Assembly: GCA_964504195.1 (NCBI GenBank) | Contig: CAZDDI010000001.1 | Location: 406,327-470,326 of the forward strand | From: CAZDDI01 sp964504195 | Lineage (GTDB): Bacteria; Chloroflexota; Anaerolineae; B4-G1; SLSP01 | DNA: 64,000 nucleotides | Direction: 5' to 3' | Shown: piece by piece, positions 52,676 through 61,500 of the stretch | Layout: each line of letters starts with the position of its first letter | How positions within the stretch are numbered: position 1 is the stretch's first letter | Notes under the pieces: model-generated | Database searches by the model: none | What the model was told of the DNA's origin: nothing | Seen by the model: the letters and a program-made list of their open reading frames with translations, nothing else | Program-made: the position numbers and the translations under genes

Positions 52676-53026
52676 ATGAAACACTTAGCCTGGTTGCTTG
52701 TGTTACTTGTACTGCTTACTGCCTGCGGCCCCCGCGCCGAGTACGATATTCGCGGTACATGGGATTACGCGCTGACCTCTACCAACGGTAATCTGTACGA
52801 TATTGGCGTCATCACCTTCAGCGGCAAGCCCACACAAGGCACCTACCAGCTCATCAACATCTACGATATCGAATACAACGGCGAATACACCGTCAGCGGC
52901 ACAACGCTGCAATTACACGGCGACGATACCTGGACGGGCGACTTCAGCGATGCGGACACGCTCAGCGGCGTCTGGGGCTATCCCAACGATGACAACGGCA
53001 CCTGGGTTGCCACACGCAAACCATAG
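52676..53026 (+). CDS. Small lipoprotein, lipocalin-like beta-rich domain
   Basis: Start at the ATG at 52676 after AAAGGAGG; 116 residues. The signal ends at the lipobox LTAC (WLLVLLVLLTACGPRAEYDI). The remaining ~98 residues alternate short strands (IRGTWDYALTSTNGN, GVITFSGKPTQGTYQLINIY, GEYTVSGTTLQLHGDD, SGVWGYPNDDNGTWVATRKP), a pattern typical of small beta-barrel or lipocalin-like domains. The ligand is unknown. It is flanked on both sides by copies of one repeat. Confidence 0.8.
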   Translation: MKHLAWLLVLLVLLTACGPRAEYDIRGTWDYALTSTNGNLYDIGVITFSGKPTQGTYQLINIYDIEYNGEYTVSGTTLQLHGDDTWTGDFSDADTLSGVWGYPNDDNGTWVATRKP

Positions 53027-53069
53027 GGCAAGAGAAGTGTTCCTGGCCCAGCGGTTGGATGCAAATTCG

Positions 53070-53101
53070 GGGAACTAACATTCCCCTTAGAGCGCTGAGC
53101 A
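53070..53101. repeat. Dispersed repeat AAATTCGGGGAACT, copy 2
   Basis: CAAATTCGGGGAACTAACAT is followed by TCCCCTTAGAGC; compare 52519-52551. TTTCGGCAGGCTCAATCACC at 53142 is also related to the repeat units at 11.1 kb. Confidence 0.6.
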
Positions 53102-53210
53102 GAGCACCAGCCCCGCGCAGCGCTTAACACCTGCCGCTGGTTTCGGCAGGCTCAATCACCTGCTTCAATAGATTCACCATTTGCCATTTACCATTCTAAG
53201 GAGTCAAACC

Positions 53211-54680
53211 ATGAAACTCAAACACTGGGGCATCAATTTGATGTTATTGGGTGGCCTGGCCGCGCTATTGCTGGCCTTCGCGCTGATTGTGGGCGACCTG
53301 CCCAGCCAGATTTACACCACCGAACAGCAAAGCTACCTCGCCGATAACCGGATGCGCAGCGTCTCCCAACAGCCGGTGCTGGTCAATGCGCTCGAATACG
53401 ATATGCCGCTCGGTTTCATAACGCCGGATGCGCTGTTTTATAGCAGCGCGACAGCCGATATAGCGCTGCCCGTCGCACGCAGCGAAGTCCGCGCCACGTT
53501 ACAGGCCCGCTACGAAGAGCGCGAGGGCGTCAGCGTCACTGTTTACGACCTGCGCTTCGCGGGCGAGTACCTGATTCGGTACACGGACGCGGTCACCAGA
53601 GCGGTTAGCCTCTTCTTTCCGTTCCCCAATAACCTGGAGACCTTGCACAATGTCAGCCTTCAGGTTGATGGTGAGGAAACGCCCAACACCCGGTACAATA
53701 CGCGCGGCATCGAATGGCGCGGCGTGCTGGCAGAAGGCGACGAGCGCAGCATCACCATCCGCTACCAGGCCGATGGCGCCAACAGCTTCTCCTACGCGCT
53801 TAGCCGCGAACAGCGCACCGATATTGACATCCGCATCATTGTCGAAGGCTTAACCGGCAGCACCGTCGCCAAGGCCTCGCTTCCGGCCACCCAGACCGAC
53901 ACCGAAGCCACCCGCGAAACCTTCATCTGGAACTACACCAACCTCATCGCCAACCGCGATATTGGCCTGACCCTCCCTACTCGGCTCAGCTTCACGCAGC
54001 GCGTCGAAGCCTTGCGCGGCGCATTCCTCACCCTCTCCGGGTTAGCGCCCCTGTGGGTGCTGCTCTTCATGGCCGCGCTGGGCGGATTGCTCCACCTCAC
54101 CCAACAGCCAGTGGATATGCGCGCGCTCCTGTTGGCAGGGTTCGGCCTGGCGCTCTTCTACCCCTTGCTCATCTTCCTCAGCGGATTGGTAGGACTAATA
54201 CCAGCGGCGGGGCTGGCGGCCGTGATCATCACGGCGCTGCTGGTGGGCTTCATCGGGCTATTGCTGGGGCTACACCGCACCTGGAAAACGATGGGGCTAT
54301 TGCTGCTGGTCTTCATCGGCTGCTTCTCGTTGGGGATGCTCACGCCCTGGCGTGGCATCGCGCTCACATTGGGCGGGTTACTGTTGACCGGAGCCTTCAT
54401 GGTACGCTACGCGCGCCGCCCACAACCGGCCCCCATCGCGGAGCTGCCTCAAGAGCCGTCGCTCCCGCCCCAGCGTGAAGAGCATCCACAGGAAGAGGCC
54501 CTCGCTACAACCCACTGTCCGCGCTGTGGCCGCGCCCTAAACCAGGATCACGCCTTCTGCCCCGGCTGCGGCTACGAAATGCAGCACTACAGCATCTGCC
54601 CCGCGTGTAGCTACGCCCAGCTCACACCTGCCGATGTGGAGAAGGCGCGCTGTCTACGCTGTGGCAAGCGGCTCACGTGA
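53211..54680 (+). CDS. Membrane protein (CreD-like layout) with C-terminal zinc ribbons
   Basis: I chose the ATG at 53211 after AAGGAG; 489 residues. TM1 (LMLLGGLAALLLAFALIVGD) precedes a large extracytoplasmic beta-rich domain to about 275 (VTVYDLRFAGEYLIRYTDAV, RGIEWRGVLAEGDERSITIR). About six TM segments follow, then a cytosolic tail with four CxxC pairs (CPRCGRALN, FCPGCGYEM, CPACSYAQL, CLRCGKRLT), two zinc ribbons. The layout of an anchored beta domain and TM bundle recalls the CreD family, but the match is uncertain. The ribbons suggest a cytosolic protein or nucleic acid contact. Confidence 0.7.
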   Translation: MKLKHWGINLMLLGGLAALLLAFALIVGDLPSQIYTTEQQSYLADNRMRSVSQQPVLVNALEYDMPLGFITPDALFYSSATADIALPVARSEVRATLQARYEEREGVSVTVYDLRFAGEYLIRYTDAVTRAVSLFFPFPNNLETLHNVSLQVDGEETPNTRYNTRGIEWRGVLAEGDERSITIRYQADGANSFSYALSREQRTDIDIRIIVEGLTGSTVAKASLPATQTDTEATRETFIWNYTNLIANRDIGLTLPTRLSFTQRVEALRGAFLTLSGLAPLWVLLFMAALGGLLHLTQQPVDMRALLLAGFGLALFYPLLIFLSGLVGLIPAAGLAAVIITALLVGFIGLLLGLHRTWKTMGLLLLVFIGCFSLGMLTPWRGIALTLGGLLLTGAFMVRYARRPQPAPIAELPQEPSLPPQREEHPQEEALATTHCPRCGRALNQDHAFCPGCGYEMQHYSICPACSYAQLTPADVEKARCLRCGKRLT

Positions 54681-54724
54681 AATTTCTAATCCCAAAACAA
54701 CGCTAAACTTGAAAGGATACATCC

Positions 54725-56182
54725 ATGACAACCGCTACCCCCCTATCCCGCAGCACCCCAGAGGCGCAAGGCATCCCCTCCAGCGCGATTCGGGACTTTG
54801 TGGAAGCCGTCGAGCGCAAAGTGGACACCCTCCACAGCTTCATGCTGCTCCGGCACGGGCGCGTCGTCGCCGAGGGGTGGTGGTCGCCCTACGCAGCCGA
54901 CCAGCCCCACATGCTGTTCTCGCTGAGCAAGAGCTTCACCGCCACCGCCGTAGGACTGGCAATTGCCGAAGGCCACTTCACGCTCGATGACCCGGTCATC
55001 TCGTTCTTCCCCGACGCGCTGCCGACCCGCCTCGGCGTCCGTTGGCCCGATGTGCAGGTTCGCCATCTGCTCAGTATGTCCACCGGACACCTCAAGGACA
55101 CGATAGAGCGCATCTGGGGCAAACGTCACTGGGTCAAGGCGATTCTGGCGCAGGCCGTGCGGCGCGCGCCAGGTACGCACTTCGTCTACAACAACGGCGC
55201 TTCGTACCTGCTGGCGGCGATTGTGCGCCGGACAACAGGCGAAAACGTGCTGGACTACCTGCAACCGCGCCTGTTCGTACCGCTGGGCATCGAGACGCCG
55301 ACGTGGGACACCTGTCCGCTGGGGATTTCATGTGGCGGCTGGGGATTGAGCCTCAAGACCGAAGACATCGCCCGCTTTGGACAGCTCTATCTGCAAAAAG
55401 GGCACTGGAACGGGGCGCAGCTGCTGCCGGAAGCCTGGATCGAGACGGCAACGGGGGTACAAATCAACAACGGCGACGATCCCCACAACGATTGGGCACA
55501 GGGCTACGGATTCCAGTTCTGGCGTTGCCGGCACGGCGCATATCGCGGTGACGGGGCTTTTGGGCAATACTGCCTCGTCATGCCCGCGCAAGAGGCAGTG
55601 CTGGTGATGACCGGCGGGGTGGCCGACATGCAACCCCCGCTCAATCTGGTGTGGGAACACCTGCTGCCGGCATTCGCAGACGCGCCCCTCCCCGCCGATG
55701 AAGCCGCCCACACCGCGCTCACAGCCAAACTCGGCACACTGGCGCTTCAACCGCAGCCCGGAGCCGCCACCAGTGCGATCGCCGCGCAGGTCTCCGGGCA
55801 CACTTACCGCTTCCCAGAGAACGCGCAAGGGCTGCAATCTCTCAGCTGTGACTTCGAGGGGGACGGCGGCCGCCTCACGCTGCGCGATGCGCGCGGCGCG
55901 CACCCGCTCGCAGCGGGATACGGCGCGTGGCAACGCGGCGCGACTACCCTGCCAGCAGAGTTCGAGACGCCAGGGCCGGTCGCCGTGAGCGGCGCGTGGA
56001 CGGATGACCACACCTACACGTTACAAGCCTGCTTCTATCACACACCGTTTTGTACAACGCTCAGCTGCCGCTTCGCGGGGGAGCAGGTGTTCTTCAATTC
56101 CAAAGACAACGTTGGCTTTGGCCCTACTGAACGCCCACAACTGGTGGGGCAAAACACCCCTAAGGACACCCCCCATGACTAA
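54725..56182 (+). CDS. Serine hydrolase of the class C beta-lactamase/esterase family
   Basis: The 485-residue product has the SxxK motif at S66-K69 (MLFSLSKSFTATAVGLAIAE), the YxN motif at Tyr155-Asn157 (VYNNGASYLL) and the late region AYRGDGAFGQYCLV in place of KTG. EAQGIPSSAIRDFVEAVERK at the start is frequent in esterase-like members. A C-terminal domain of about 130 residues (from about 330) is extra to the core, seen in DUF3471-type members. No signal peptide is seen, so it is cytosolic. It may act on esters, peptides or lactams. AAAGGAT precedes the ATG. Its stop overlaps the next gene by eight bases. Confidence 0.9.
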   Translation: MTTATPLSRSTPEAQGIPSSAIRDFVEAVERKVDTLHSFMLLRHGRVVAEGWWSPYAADQPHMLFSLSKSFTATAVGLAIAEGHFTLDDPVISFFPDALPTRLGVRWPDVQVRHLLSMSTGHLKDTIERIWGKRHWVKAILAQAVRRAPGTHFVYNNGASYLLAAIVRRTTGENVLDYLQPRLFVPLGIETPTWDTCPLGISCGGWGLSLKTEDIARFGQLYLQKGHWNGAQLLPEAWIETATGVQINNGDDPHNDWAQGYGFQFWRCRHGAYRGDGAFGQYCLVMPAQEAVLVMTGGVADMQPPLNLVWEHLLPAFADAPLPADEAAHTALTAKLGTLALQPQPGAATSAIAAQVSGHTYRFPENAQGLQSLSCDFEGDGGRLTLRDARGAHPLAAGYGAWQRGATTLPAEFETPGPVAVSGAWTDDHTYTLQACFYHTPFCTTLSCRFAGEQVFFNSKDNVGFGPTERPQLVGQNTPKDTPHD

Positions 56183-57092
56183 CCGCACGCGGATGCTACG
56201 TTTTCTGGGGGGGATGGCCCTCATCAGTCTGATCTTGGGCATCATTTTCCCCTTGCTCCCGCCCATGTTCCATACTTGGGGCGCGACTGCCGCTGAAGTT
56301 GCGCGCACTTACCCTGGTGATGAGCTATTAGCTGCTCCCAGCCTTTCCTGGACGCACGCGCTTACCGTGGATGCGCCGCCCGAAGCCGTCTGGCCCTGGA
56401 TTGCACAACTGGGTGAAGGGCGCGGCGGCTACTACAGCTACACCTTCATCGAGAACCTTATCGCAGGTGAACGGCTCTACATCAACGCCAACCACATCCT
56501 TCCGGAACACCAGCATCCTCAGCCTGGCGATAAGTTGATTGATACGATGCTTGCAGTACATGCGGTGGAGCCAGGCCAATGGCTCCTCGCCAAAGACACC
56601 GCGGCGCTGATAGAACTGGGCCTGGGTTGGACATGGCTATGGTGGGTAGAACCTCACGGCACAGAGCAGAGTCGGTTCATCGTCCGGGGACACATCGAGC
56701 CGCCCGCCGGTATGGACAATCCCGTACTAGGTTGGTTCATTGATGCGGGCAGCTTCGTGATGGGACGGCGCATGGCGCAAGGGCTGGTGCTGCGCGCCGA
56801 AGGCCGTTCCGAACCCGGTTACATCGAGGGTGTGGAGATTGCACTCTGGCTGGGCGCGCTGCTGGCGGGCCTAGTTGCGGGGGTGTGCTTCCTCTGGCGA
56901 CGACCCTGGCAACCGCTACTCGTGGGCATCGCGGCAGTGCTGACTCTGGTCTGGTTCACTTTTGGGATTCCTGCCCTGGTTCTGCGGCTGGCGACAGTGG
57001 CGGCGCTATGGGGAGCCGTAGGGCTAGTTTTCGCGATAAAAGCCCCAATTGATGAGCGTGAATCCGTAAATCCCTCTGCTATTGACAGCTAA
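56175..57092 (+). CDS. Membrane protein with SRPBCC-like domain
   Basis: I chose the ATG at 56175 (MTNRTRMLRFLGGMALISLI), overlapping the previous stop; 305 residues. TM1 is followed by a domain from about 45 to 205: THALTVDAPPEAVWPWIAQL, GRGGYYSYTFIENLIAGERL and VEPHGTEQSRFIVRGHIEPP. Its entry VDAPPEAVWPWI is the classic start of SRPBCC/START-like lipid-binding folds. Two to three TM segments close the protein (EIALWLGALLAGLVAGVCFL, PLLVGIAAVLTLVWFTFGIP). The ligand is unknown. Coupled translation suggests that it works with the hydrolase. Confidence 0.8.
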   Translation: MTNRTRMLRFLGGMALISLILGIIFPLLPPMFHTWGATAAEVARTYPGDELLAAPSLSWTHALTVDAPPEAVWPWIAQLGEGRGGYYSYTFIENLIAGERLYINANHILPEHQHPQPGDKLIDTMLAVHAVEPGQWLLAKDTAALIELGLGWTWLWWVEPHGTEQSRFIVRGHIEPPAGMDNPVLGWFIDAGSFVMGRRMAQGLVLRAEGRSEPGYIEGVEIALWLGALLAGLVAGVCFLWRRPWQPLLVGIAAVLTLVWFTFGIPALVLRLATVAALWGAVGLVFAIKAPIDERESVNPSAIDS

Positions 57093-57418
57093 TAATCACA
57101 TGGTATCATAATACTAACCATTATTATACCCTATCCAATAACGCGCTGGAAAATGAACCGCACAAAAATCCTCTTATCTGAATAAATGTGCTGCTCAATA
57201 TCATGAAGTTAAGGTTTGCAGACCGTCCACGAAAGCCTACAAAATCAGGGGAATTCGTGCAACTTGTCCCGCGCACGCGGGATTCGTAACCTAATTCGAG
57301 AACGGTAACCGGAATCAATGTTCTTAACTTAATGGCATTGATAACTAAAATCAGGAGTTACGCGGTTGCCGTTTGCGGCACCGGCTCAAAGCGAATATTG
57401 TGTCTCTATGGAGCGAGT
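57093..57418. other. Gap with no gene
   Basis: AT-rich, then mixed. CTTAACTTAATGGCATTGA at about 57325 resembles an end of the 35.5-kb repeat. No promoter on the + strand is convincing. The open frame before 57419 lacks a ribosome site, so I see no gene. Confidence 0.5.
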
Positions 57419-58591
57419 ATGAAAAAACTAAACCTTTCCGTATTCAGGCGGGGATCCAACTCAGGCCCTCTTATTTTAGAGCGCTTGCTAGACCTGTATA
57501 AGCACAACTATGTCCAGGCAGATACAGATATTCTTTCTTGGACAGATGGTTGGGCCACCTTACTACAATATGCGCTTTACAAATCTGGGCCAGATGTATC
57601 TGAAATTGGCAGCACCTGGGTAGGGGATTTAGCCCGCATGAATGTGCTGCGCCCCTTCTCTACTAGAGAAGTACATGACTTAGAGGGTAAGAATCAATTT
57701 TTTCAGAGTATGTGGCTGACAGATGGGCTTGATCAAACGTGTTACTCTATTCCATGGTCAGGGGATGTTCGGGTGCTCTTCTACCGCCGCGATATGTTCC
57801 AACAGGCCGGGATTAATGAGAACCTTGCATTTCAAGACCTTACCCGATTTGAAGAAACGCTAGCGCAGCTCAAGGAAAGTGGCGTTGAATCGCCTCTGGC
57901 AATGCCTTCCAGAGACTCGCGTATGGGACTGCATTCACTGGCATCTTGGGTATGGGCTGCGGGGGGTGATTTTGTAAGCAATGACGCTCTACAAATCACA
58001 GTTGATGACGAACGCACCATTGCAGGCGCGAGTAAGTTTTTCCGGCTAGGGCGATATTTTGGCTCTGCGGCCCTGGAAACAGGATATCGTTCAGATGATA
58101 GCTTCTTACGGGGAGAAGCCGCCATAGTGATAAGTGGTTCATGGTTGCTAGCTTCCAGCATGATGAAGCCGGAAGTCCATGAGAACCTGGGCGTAGCACG
58201 CTTGCCAGCCGTACCTTTCGTAGGCGGCTCACATCTTAGTATATGGACCTATTGTCGCGCCCCAGAACTGGCTTTGAAATTAATTCACGCGCTACTTTCA
58301 GAGGAAAATAGTGCGGCTTTATACCCGCTGATTGGTTTACCCATCCGCGAAGCACACTGGAACAAGCCACCCTTTGATGCCTGGCCCTACCCGATATTTC
58401 TTGAGTCATTTAAGGCCGGACGTAGTTTCTCAAGTAGCCGCTTGTGGGGCCTAGTGGAAAAGCGGCTGACCGAAACTTTACGGGGGATGTGGGATGAAGT
58501 ACTCTCATCAGAAGAAAATATTGACGAAATCGTTGACACAACCTTTAAGCGATTGGCTAAGCGTTTACGTTTAACCATCGAAAGAGAATAA
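57419..58591 (+). CDS. Solute-binding-protein fold without signal peptide
   Basis: I chose the ATG at 57419 (MKKLNLSVFRRGSNSGPLIL) after GGAG; 390 residues. It matches extracellular sugar-binding proteins of ABC importers: DTDILSWTDGWATLLQYALY, VSEIGSTWVGDLARMNVLRP, SIPWSGDVRVLFYRRDMFQQ, GSWLLASSMM and VPFVGGSHLSIWTYCRAPEL. The chain starts at the first strand of the mature domain; neither this start nor an upstream one gives a signal peptide or lipobox. The protein should therefore stay in the cytosol. No permease genes follow; the GH1 beta-glucosidase starts five bases after its stop. A sugar-sensing or chaperone role is inference. Confidence 0.75.
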   Translation: MKKLNLSVFRRGSNSGPLILERLLDLYKHNYVQADTDILSWTDGWATLLQYALYKSGPDVSEIGSTWVGDLARMNVLRPFSTREVHDLEGKNQFFQSMWLTDGLDQTCYSIPWSGDVRVLFYRRDMFQQAGINENLAFQDLTRFEETLAQLKESGVESPLAMPSRDSRMGLHSLASWVWAAGGDFVSNDALQITVDDERTIAGASKFFRLGRYFGSAALETGYRSDDSFLRGEAAIVISGSWLLASSMMKPEVHENLGVARLPAVPFVGGSHLSIWTYCRAPELALKLIHALLSEENSAALYPLIGLPIREAHWNKPPFDAWPYPIFLESFKAGRSFSSSRLWGLVEKRLTETLRGMWDEVLSSEENIDEIVDTTFKRLAKRLRLTIERE

Positions 58592-58596
58592 CCTCT

Positions 58597-59988
58597 ATGC
58601 AAAAACCTCTCTTATTTCCGGCTAATTTTATTTGGGGTACGGCTACTTCGGCTTATCAAATCGAGGGAGCTGTCGCAGAAGATGGCCGTAAGCCATCTAT
58701 ATGGGATGTGTATTCCCACACGCCAGGGATGATGGCCTGTGATGGTGAAAATGGGGATGTAGCCTGTGACCATTACCATCATTGGCGCGAAGATATAGCA
58801 TTGATGCATTCACTGGGCATTAAGTCCTATCGTTTTTCGCTATCCTGGTCGCGCATTTTACCCGATGGCACCGGCGCAATCAATCAATTGGGATTAGATT
58901 TTTATTCTCGCTTGGTAGATGCCCTACTAGAAAAGGAGATTTCCCCCTTTATCACGCTGTATCACTGGGATTTGCCGGCGGCTTTAGATCAGCCTTCCGG
59001 TACGGCTGGATGGTTGACCCGTGCTACAGCTGAGGCGTTCCTTGAATTTGCCGATGTAGCTTCCCATGCTTTGGGAGATCGGGTGAAATTGTGGGCTACC
59101 TTGAATGAACCCTGGTGTTCCAGTTACATGGGATATGGTAAGGGGCTACATGCACCCGGGTTAAAAGACCGACGGCTGGCCTTACGCGCTGCACATCACT
59201 TATTACTGGCGCATGGTCTGGCTGTGCCGGTGATTCGCGCGAATAGCCCCAACAGCCAGGTCGGAATGGTGCTAAATTTGATCCCTGCTTATCCCGTCAC
59301 CGATAGCCCCGCAGATCACGAAGCCTGTCGCTATTACGATGGTGCGACCAATCGTTGGTTCCTCGATCCGCTCCAAGGCCGGGGGTATCCTGCGGATATG
59401 CTGGCCGATTATGTCACACAAGGGCTGCTGGATTCACAAACCCCTGACTTTATCAAATCAGGAGATTTGGATTGTATTGCTGTCCCAACTGATTTCTTGG
59501 GCGTCAATTATTACTCCAGGGTCTTTTTGCAAGCGATTGCTGGCCGGGAGATGGAAATCGGCGTTTACCAAAATGGAGCTATTCCAACGCAACACAACAA
59601 GACCGCAAGCGGCTGGGAAATCTATCCGGATGGACTGTACGATTTACTCCTGCGCTTGCATCGGGAATACCGGCTGAAGAAGCTCTACATAGCTGAAAAC
59701 GGCGCGCATTATGACGATGTCCTCACCCCTGAAGGTACGATAAACGATTTTCCCCGTCTACAATACGTCCGTGACCATCTCCAAGCCCTACATCGCGCCA
59801 TAGAAGCCGGCGTACCGGTGGCAGGCTATTATCTCTGGGCCTTCTTGGATAACTTCGAATGGCGCCATGCCTATGACCGGCGTTTTGGCATCGTGTATGT
59901 GGATTTTGAAACGCAGCAACGCATCCCCAAACAATCAGCTTTATGGTATCACCAGGTTGCTATTAGCAACACACTCGACGGCCAATAG
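58597..59988 (+). CDS. GH1 beta-glucosidase
   Basis: The 463-residue product opens with FPANFIWGTATSAYQIEGAV, the GH1 N-terminal signature. The acid/base Glu is E171 in ATLNEPWCSS and the nucleophile E367 in LYIAENGAHY. DHYHHWREDIALMHSLGIKS, YRFSLSWSRILPDGTG and HAYDRRFGIVYVDFETQQR are further family segments. It hydrolyses beta-glucosides or related disaccharides, most likely in the cytosol (no signal peptide). Length is normal. It is coupled to the solute-binding-like gene and followed by a terminator. Confidence 0.97.
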   Translation: MQKPLLFPANFIWGTATSAYQIEGAVAEDGRKPSIWDVYSHTPGMMACDGENGDVACDHYHHWREDIALMHSLGIKSYRFSLSWSRILPDGTGAINQLGLDFYSRLVDALLEKEISPFITLYHWDLPAALDQPSGTAGWLTRATAEAFLEFADVASHALGDRVKLWATLNEPWCSSYMGYGKGLHAPGLKDRRLALRAAHHLLLAHGLAVPVIRANSPNSQVGMVLNLIPAYPVTDSPADHEACRYYDGATNRWFLDPLQGRGYPADMLADYVTQGLLDSQTPDFIKSGDLDCIAVPTDFLGVNYYSRVFLQAIAGREMEIGVYQNGAIPTQHNKTASGWEIYPDGLYDLLLRLHREYRLKKLYIAENGAHYDDVLTPEGTINDFPRLQYVRDHLQALHRAIEAGVPVAGYYLWAFLDNFEWRHAYDRRFGIVYVDFETQQRIPKQSALWYHQVAISNTLDGQ

Positions 59989-60014
59989 GGATTGCGCTAA
60001 ATCTCTATACTTTT

Positions 60015-60054
60015 AGCCCCCTTTCCATCGCAGTGCGAGGAAAGGGGGCTTTTT
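60015..60054 (+). terminator. Rho-independent terminator after the GH1 gene
   Basis: AGCCCCCTTTCC (60015-60026) and GGAAAGGGGGCT (60039-60050) form a 12-bp stem followed by TTTT. It closes the sugar-binding/GH1 operon. Confidence 0.9.
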
Positions 60055-60066
60055 GATGCTATCCTC

Positions 60067-60125
60067 TTGACAACTTCAGTCTTTATGTTAATATATGATT
60101 AGTCTTATATATAACAAGTCTTATA
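60067..60125 (+). promoter_or_regulatory. PadR promoter with AGTCTTATA direct repeats
   Basis: TTGACA at 60067-60072, then TAATAT at 60089-60094 (16-bp spacer). AGTCTTATA occurs at 60101-60109 and again at 60117-60125, a 16-bp period just past the start of transcription, with AT-rich dyads around. These are the likely PadR binding sites. Confidence 0.7.
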
Positions 60126-60138
60126 AAGGATTAATCCA

Positions 60139-60732
60139 GTGTCTCTTGAACATGCAATTCTGGGATTTCTCAACTACACCCCTTTTTCCGGCTACGATCT
60201 AAAAAAGATGTTCGACACCTCCGTACAGCACTTCTGGGCCGCCGATCAGAGCCAGATTTATCGCACTCTGGCCCGGTTGGTGGAACGCGGTTGGACTGAG
60301 GTTGAAGTAGTGGAGCAGGATGATCGCCCTGACCGCAAAGTCTATCACCTTACCGAGGCCGGGCGCACGGAATTACACCGATGGCTTATTACCCCCCTCA
60401 CGCATGGCCCGCACCGTAGCCCTGAATTGGTGCAAGTTTTCTTCGCAGGTCAATTGCAAGATGCGGAAATCCTGGAAATGTTCGAGCGTGAGGCGGAGAA
60501 AATCCGTGCTGTGCTGGCCCGCTTTGGCGACGTTCCGCAACAAGCCGCGGAGTATGTTGAGACCCTTGGCACACCGCGCGAGACGTTCTTCTGGTTCCTC
60601 ACCCTTGAAGCAGGCATCGAATCGGCGCGGGCGCACCTGGCGTGGTTAGAATCTGTCATCACGCGCATCCAGGCAGGCGCAGTCCCGCCCTTTGAACCAG
60701 GCACTACAGAGAGCAAGGAGTCCCATGATTAA
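60139..60732 (+). CDS. PadR-family transcriptional regulator
   Basis: GTG start at 60139; 197 residues. The winged-helix part reads LEHAILGFLNYTPFSGYDLK, KMFDTSVQHFWAADQSQIYR, TLARLVERGWTEVEVVEQDD, RPDRKVYHLTEAGRTELHRW, the classic PadR order. The C-terminal half (AEKIRAVLARFGDVPQQAAE, FWFLTLEAGIESARAHLAWL) is the VirA-C-type helical dimerisation domain. PadR proteins usually repress genes for phenolics, drugs or redox stress. It leads an operon: the next gene overlaps its stop by eight bases. Confidence 0.95.
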   Translation: MSLEHAILGFLNYTPFSGYDLKKMFDTSVQHFWAADQSQIYRTLARLVERGWTEVEVVEQDDRPDRKVYHLTEAGRTELHRWLITPLTHGPHRSPELVQVFFAGQLQDAEILEMFEREAEKIRAVLARFGDVPQQAAEYVETLGTPRETFFWFLTLEAGIESARAHLAWLESVITRIQAGAVPPFEPGTTESKESHD

Positions 60733-61495
60733 AAGCCAGCAACTACCAACGCGTCAGCGCATCCGTAAAGGGCTTATCCTCTTGGCATTTCTCTCGTTCC
60801 CGGTAACGATGAACTACCTCTCGCCCTACGTCATCATCGAAGGGGCCATGAATGGAGTCGTCAATGGCAGTCTGGTAGTATTTGGGCTGCTCTTTATCTC
60901 GGCGCTGTTCCTGGGACGCGCCTGGTGCGGTTGGGTCTGCCCCGGCGGCGCGATGCAGGAGCTGGCGGAGCCAATCAACAATAGCCCTGTCAACCGCCCC
61001 AAGAGCGACTGGATCAAGTGGGCCATCTGGATTCCCTGGATTACGCTGATTGTTTGGGGGGTGTTACAAGCCGGGGGCTATCGCAGCGTTGATTTGCTCT
61101 ACCATACGCAGGACGGCATCTCGGTGGCCGGGACGGAAGATCGCCCGATCATTTTTGCCTATGTCATCTACTACGGCGTGGTGGGGCTGATGGTGGGCCT
61201 GGCAGTTATCTTCGGACGCCGGGCAGCCTGCCATACCGTTTGCTGGATGACACCCTTTATGATTTTAGGCCGCAAGCTGCGCAATCGGCTCAATACACCC
61301 GCGTTGCGCTTGCGTGCGGATACCGAGGAGTGCATCAACTGCCAGAAATGCACGCGGGCCTGCTCCATGAGCCTGGATGTGAACAACATGGTACAGACGC
61401 GCGCCATGGAGCATAGTGAGTGTATCCTCTGCGGCGCGTGTGCAGATGTATGCCCCAAATCCGTCATTCACTTCACGTTTGGCAAGGGACGCTAG
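60725..61495 (+). CDS. NapH-like membrane polyferredoxin
   Basis: I chose the ATG at 60725, overlapping the padR stop; 256 residues. About four TM segments are present, with WCGWVCPGGAMQELAEPINN (C-x3-CP) and a later CHTVCWMTPF pair. The C-terminal part has two ferredoxin clusters (CINCQKCTRACSMSLDV and CILCGACADVCPKSVIHFTF). This is the NapH/YccM/RdxA-like family of membrane electron carriers that connect quinols or cytosolic donors to reductases. Expected partners are the two flavodoxin-fold proteins of the same operon. The padR gene in front suggests control by a small ligand. Confidence 0.92.
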   Translation: MIKSQQLPTRQRIRKGLILLAFLSFPVTMNYLSPYVIIEGAMNGVVNGSLVVFGLLFISALFLGRAWCGWVCPGGAMQELAEPINNSPVNRPKSDWIKWAIWIPWITLIVWGVLQAGGYRSVDLLYHTQDGISVAGTEDRPIIFAYVIYYGVVGLMVGLAVIFGRRAACHTVCWMTPFMILGRKLRNRLNTPALRLRADTEECINCQKCTRACSMSLDVNNMVQTRAMEHSECILCGACADVCPKSVIHFTFGKGR

Positions 61496-61500
61496 GTGAA

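Noticed and set aside
57332..57418. Longer N-terminus of the solute-binding protein as a lipoprotein signal
   Set aside because: The extra residues end in YAVAVCGTG but lack a hydrophobic stretch and a proper lipobox (Val before Cys), and no ribosome site precedes them.
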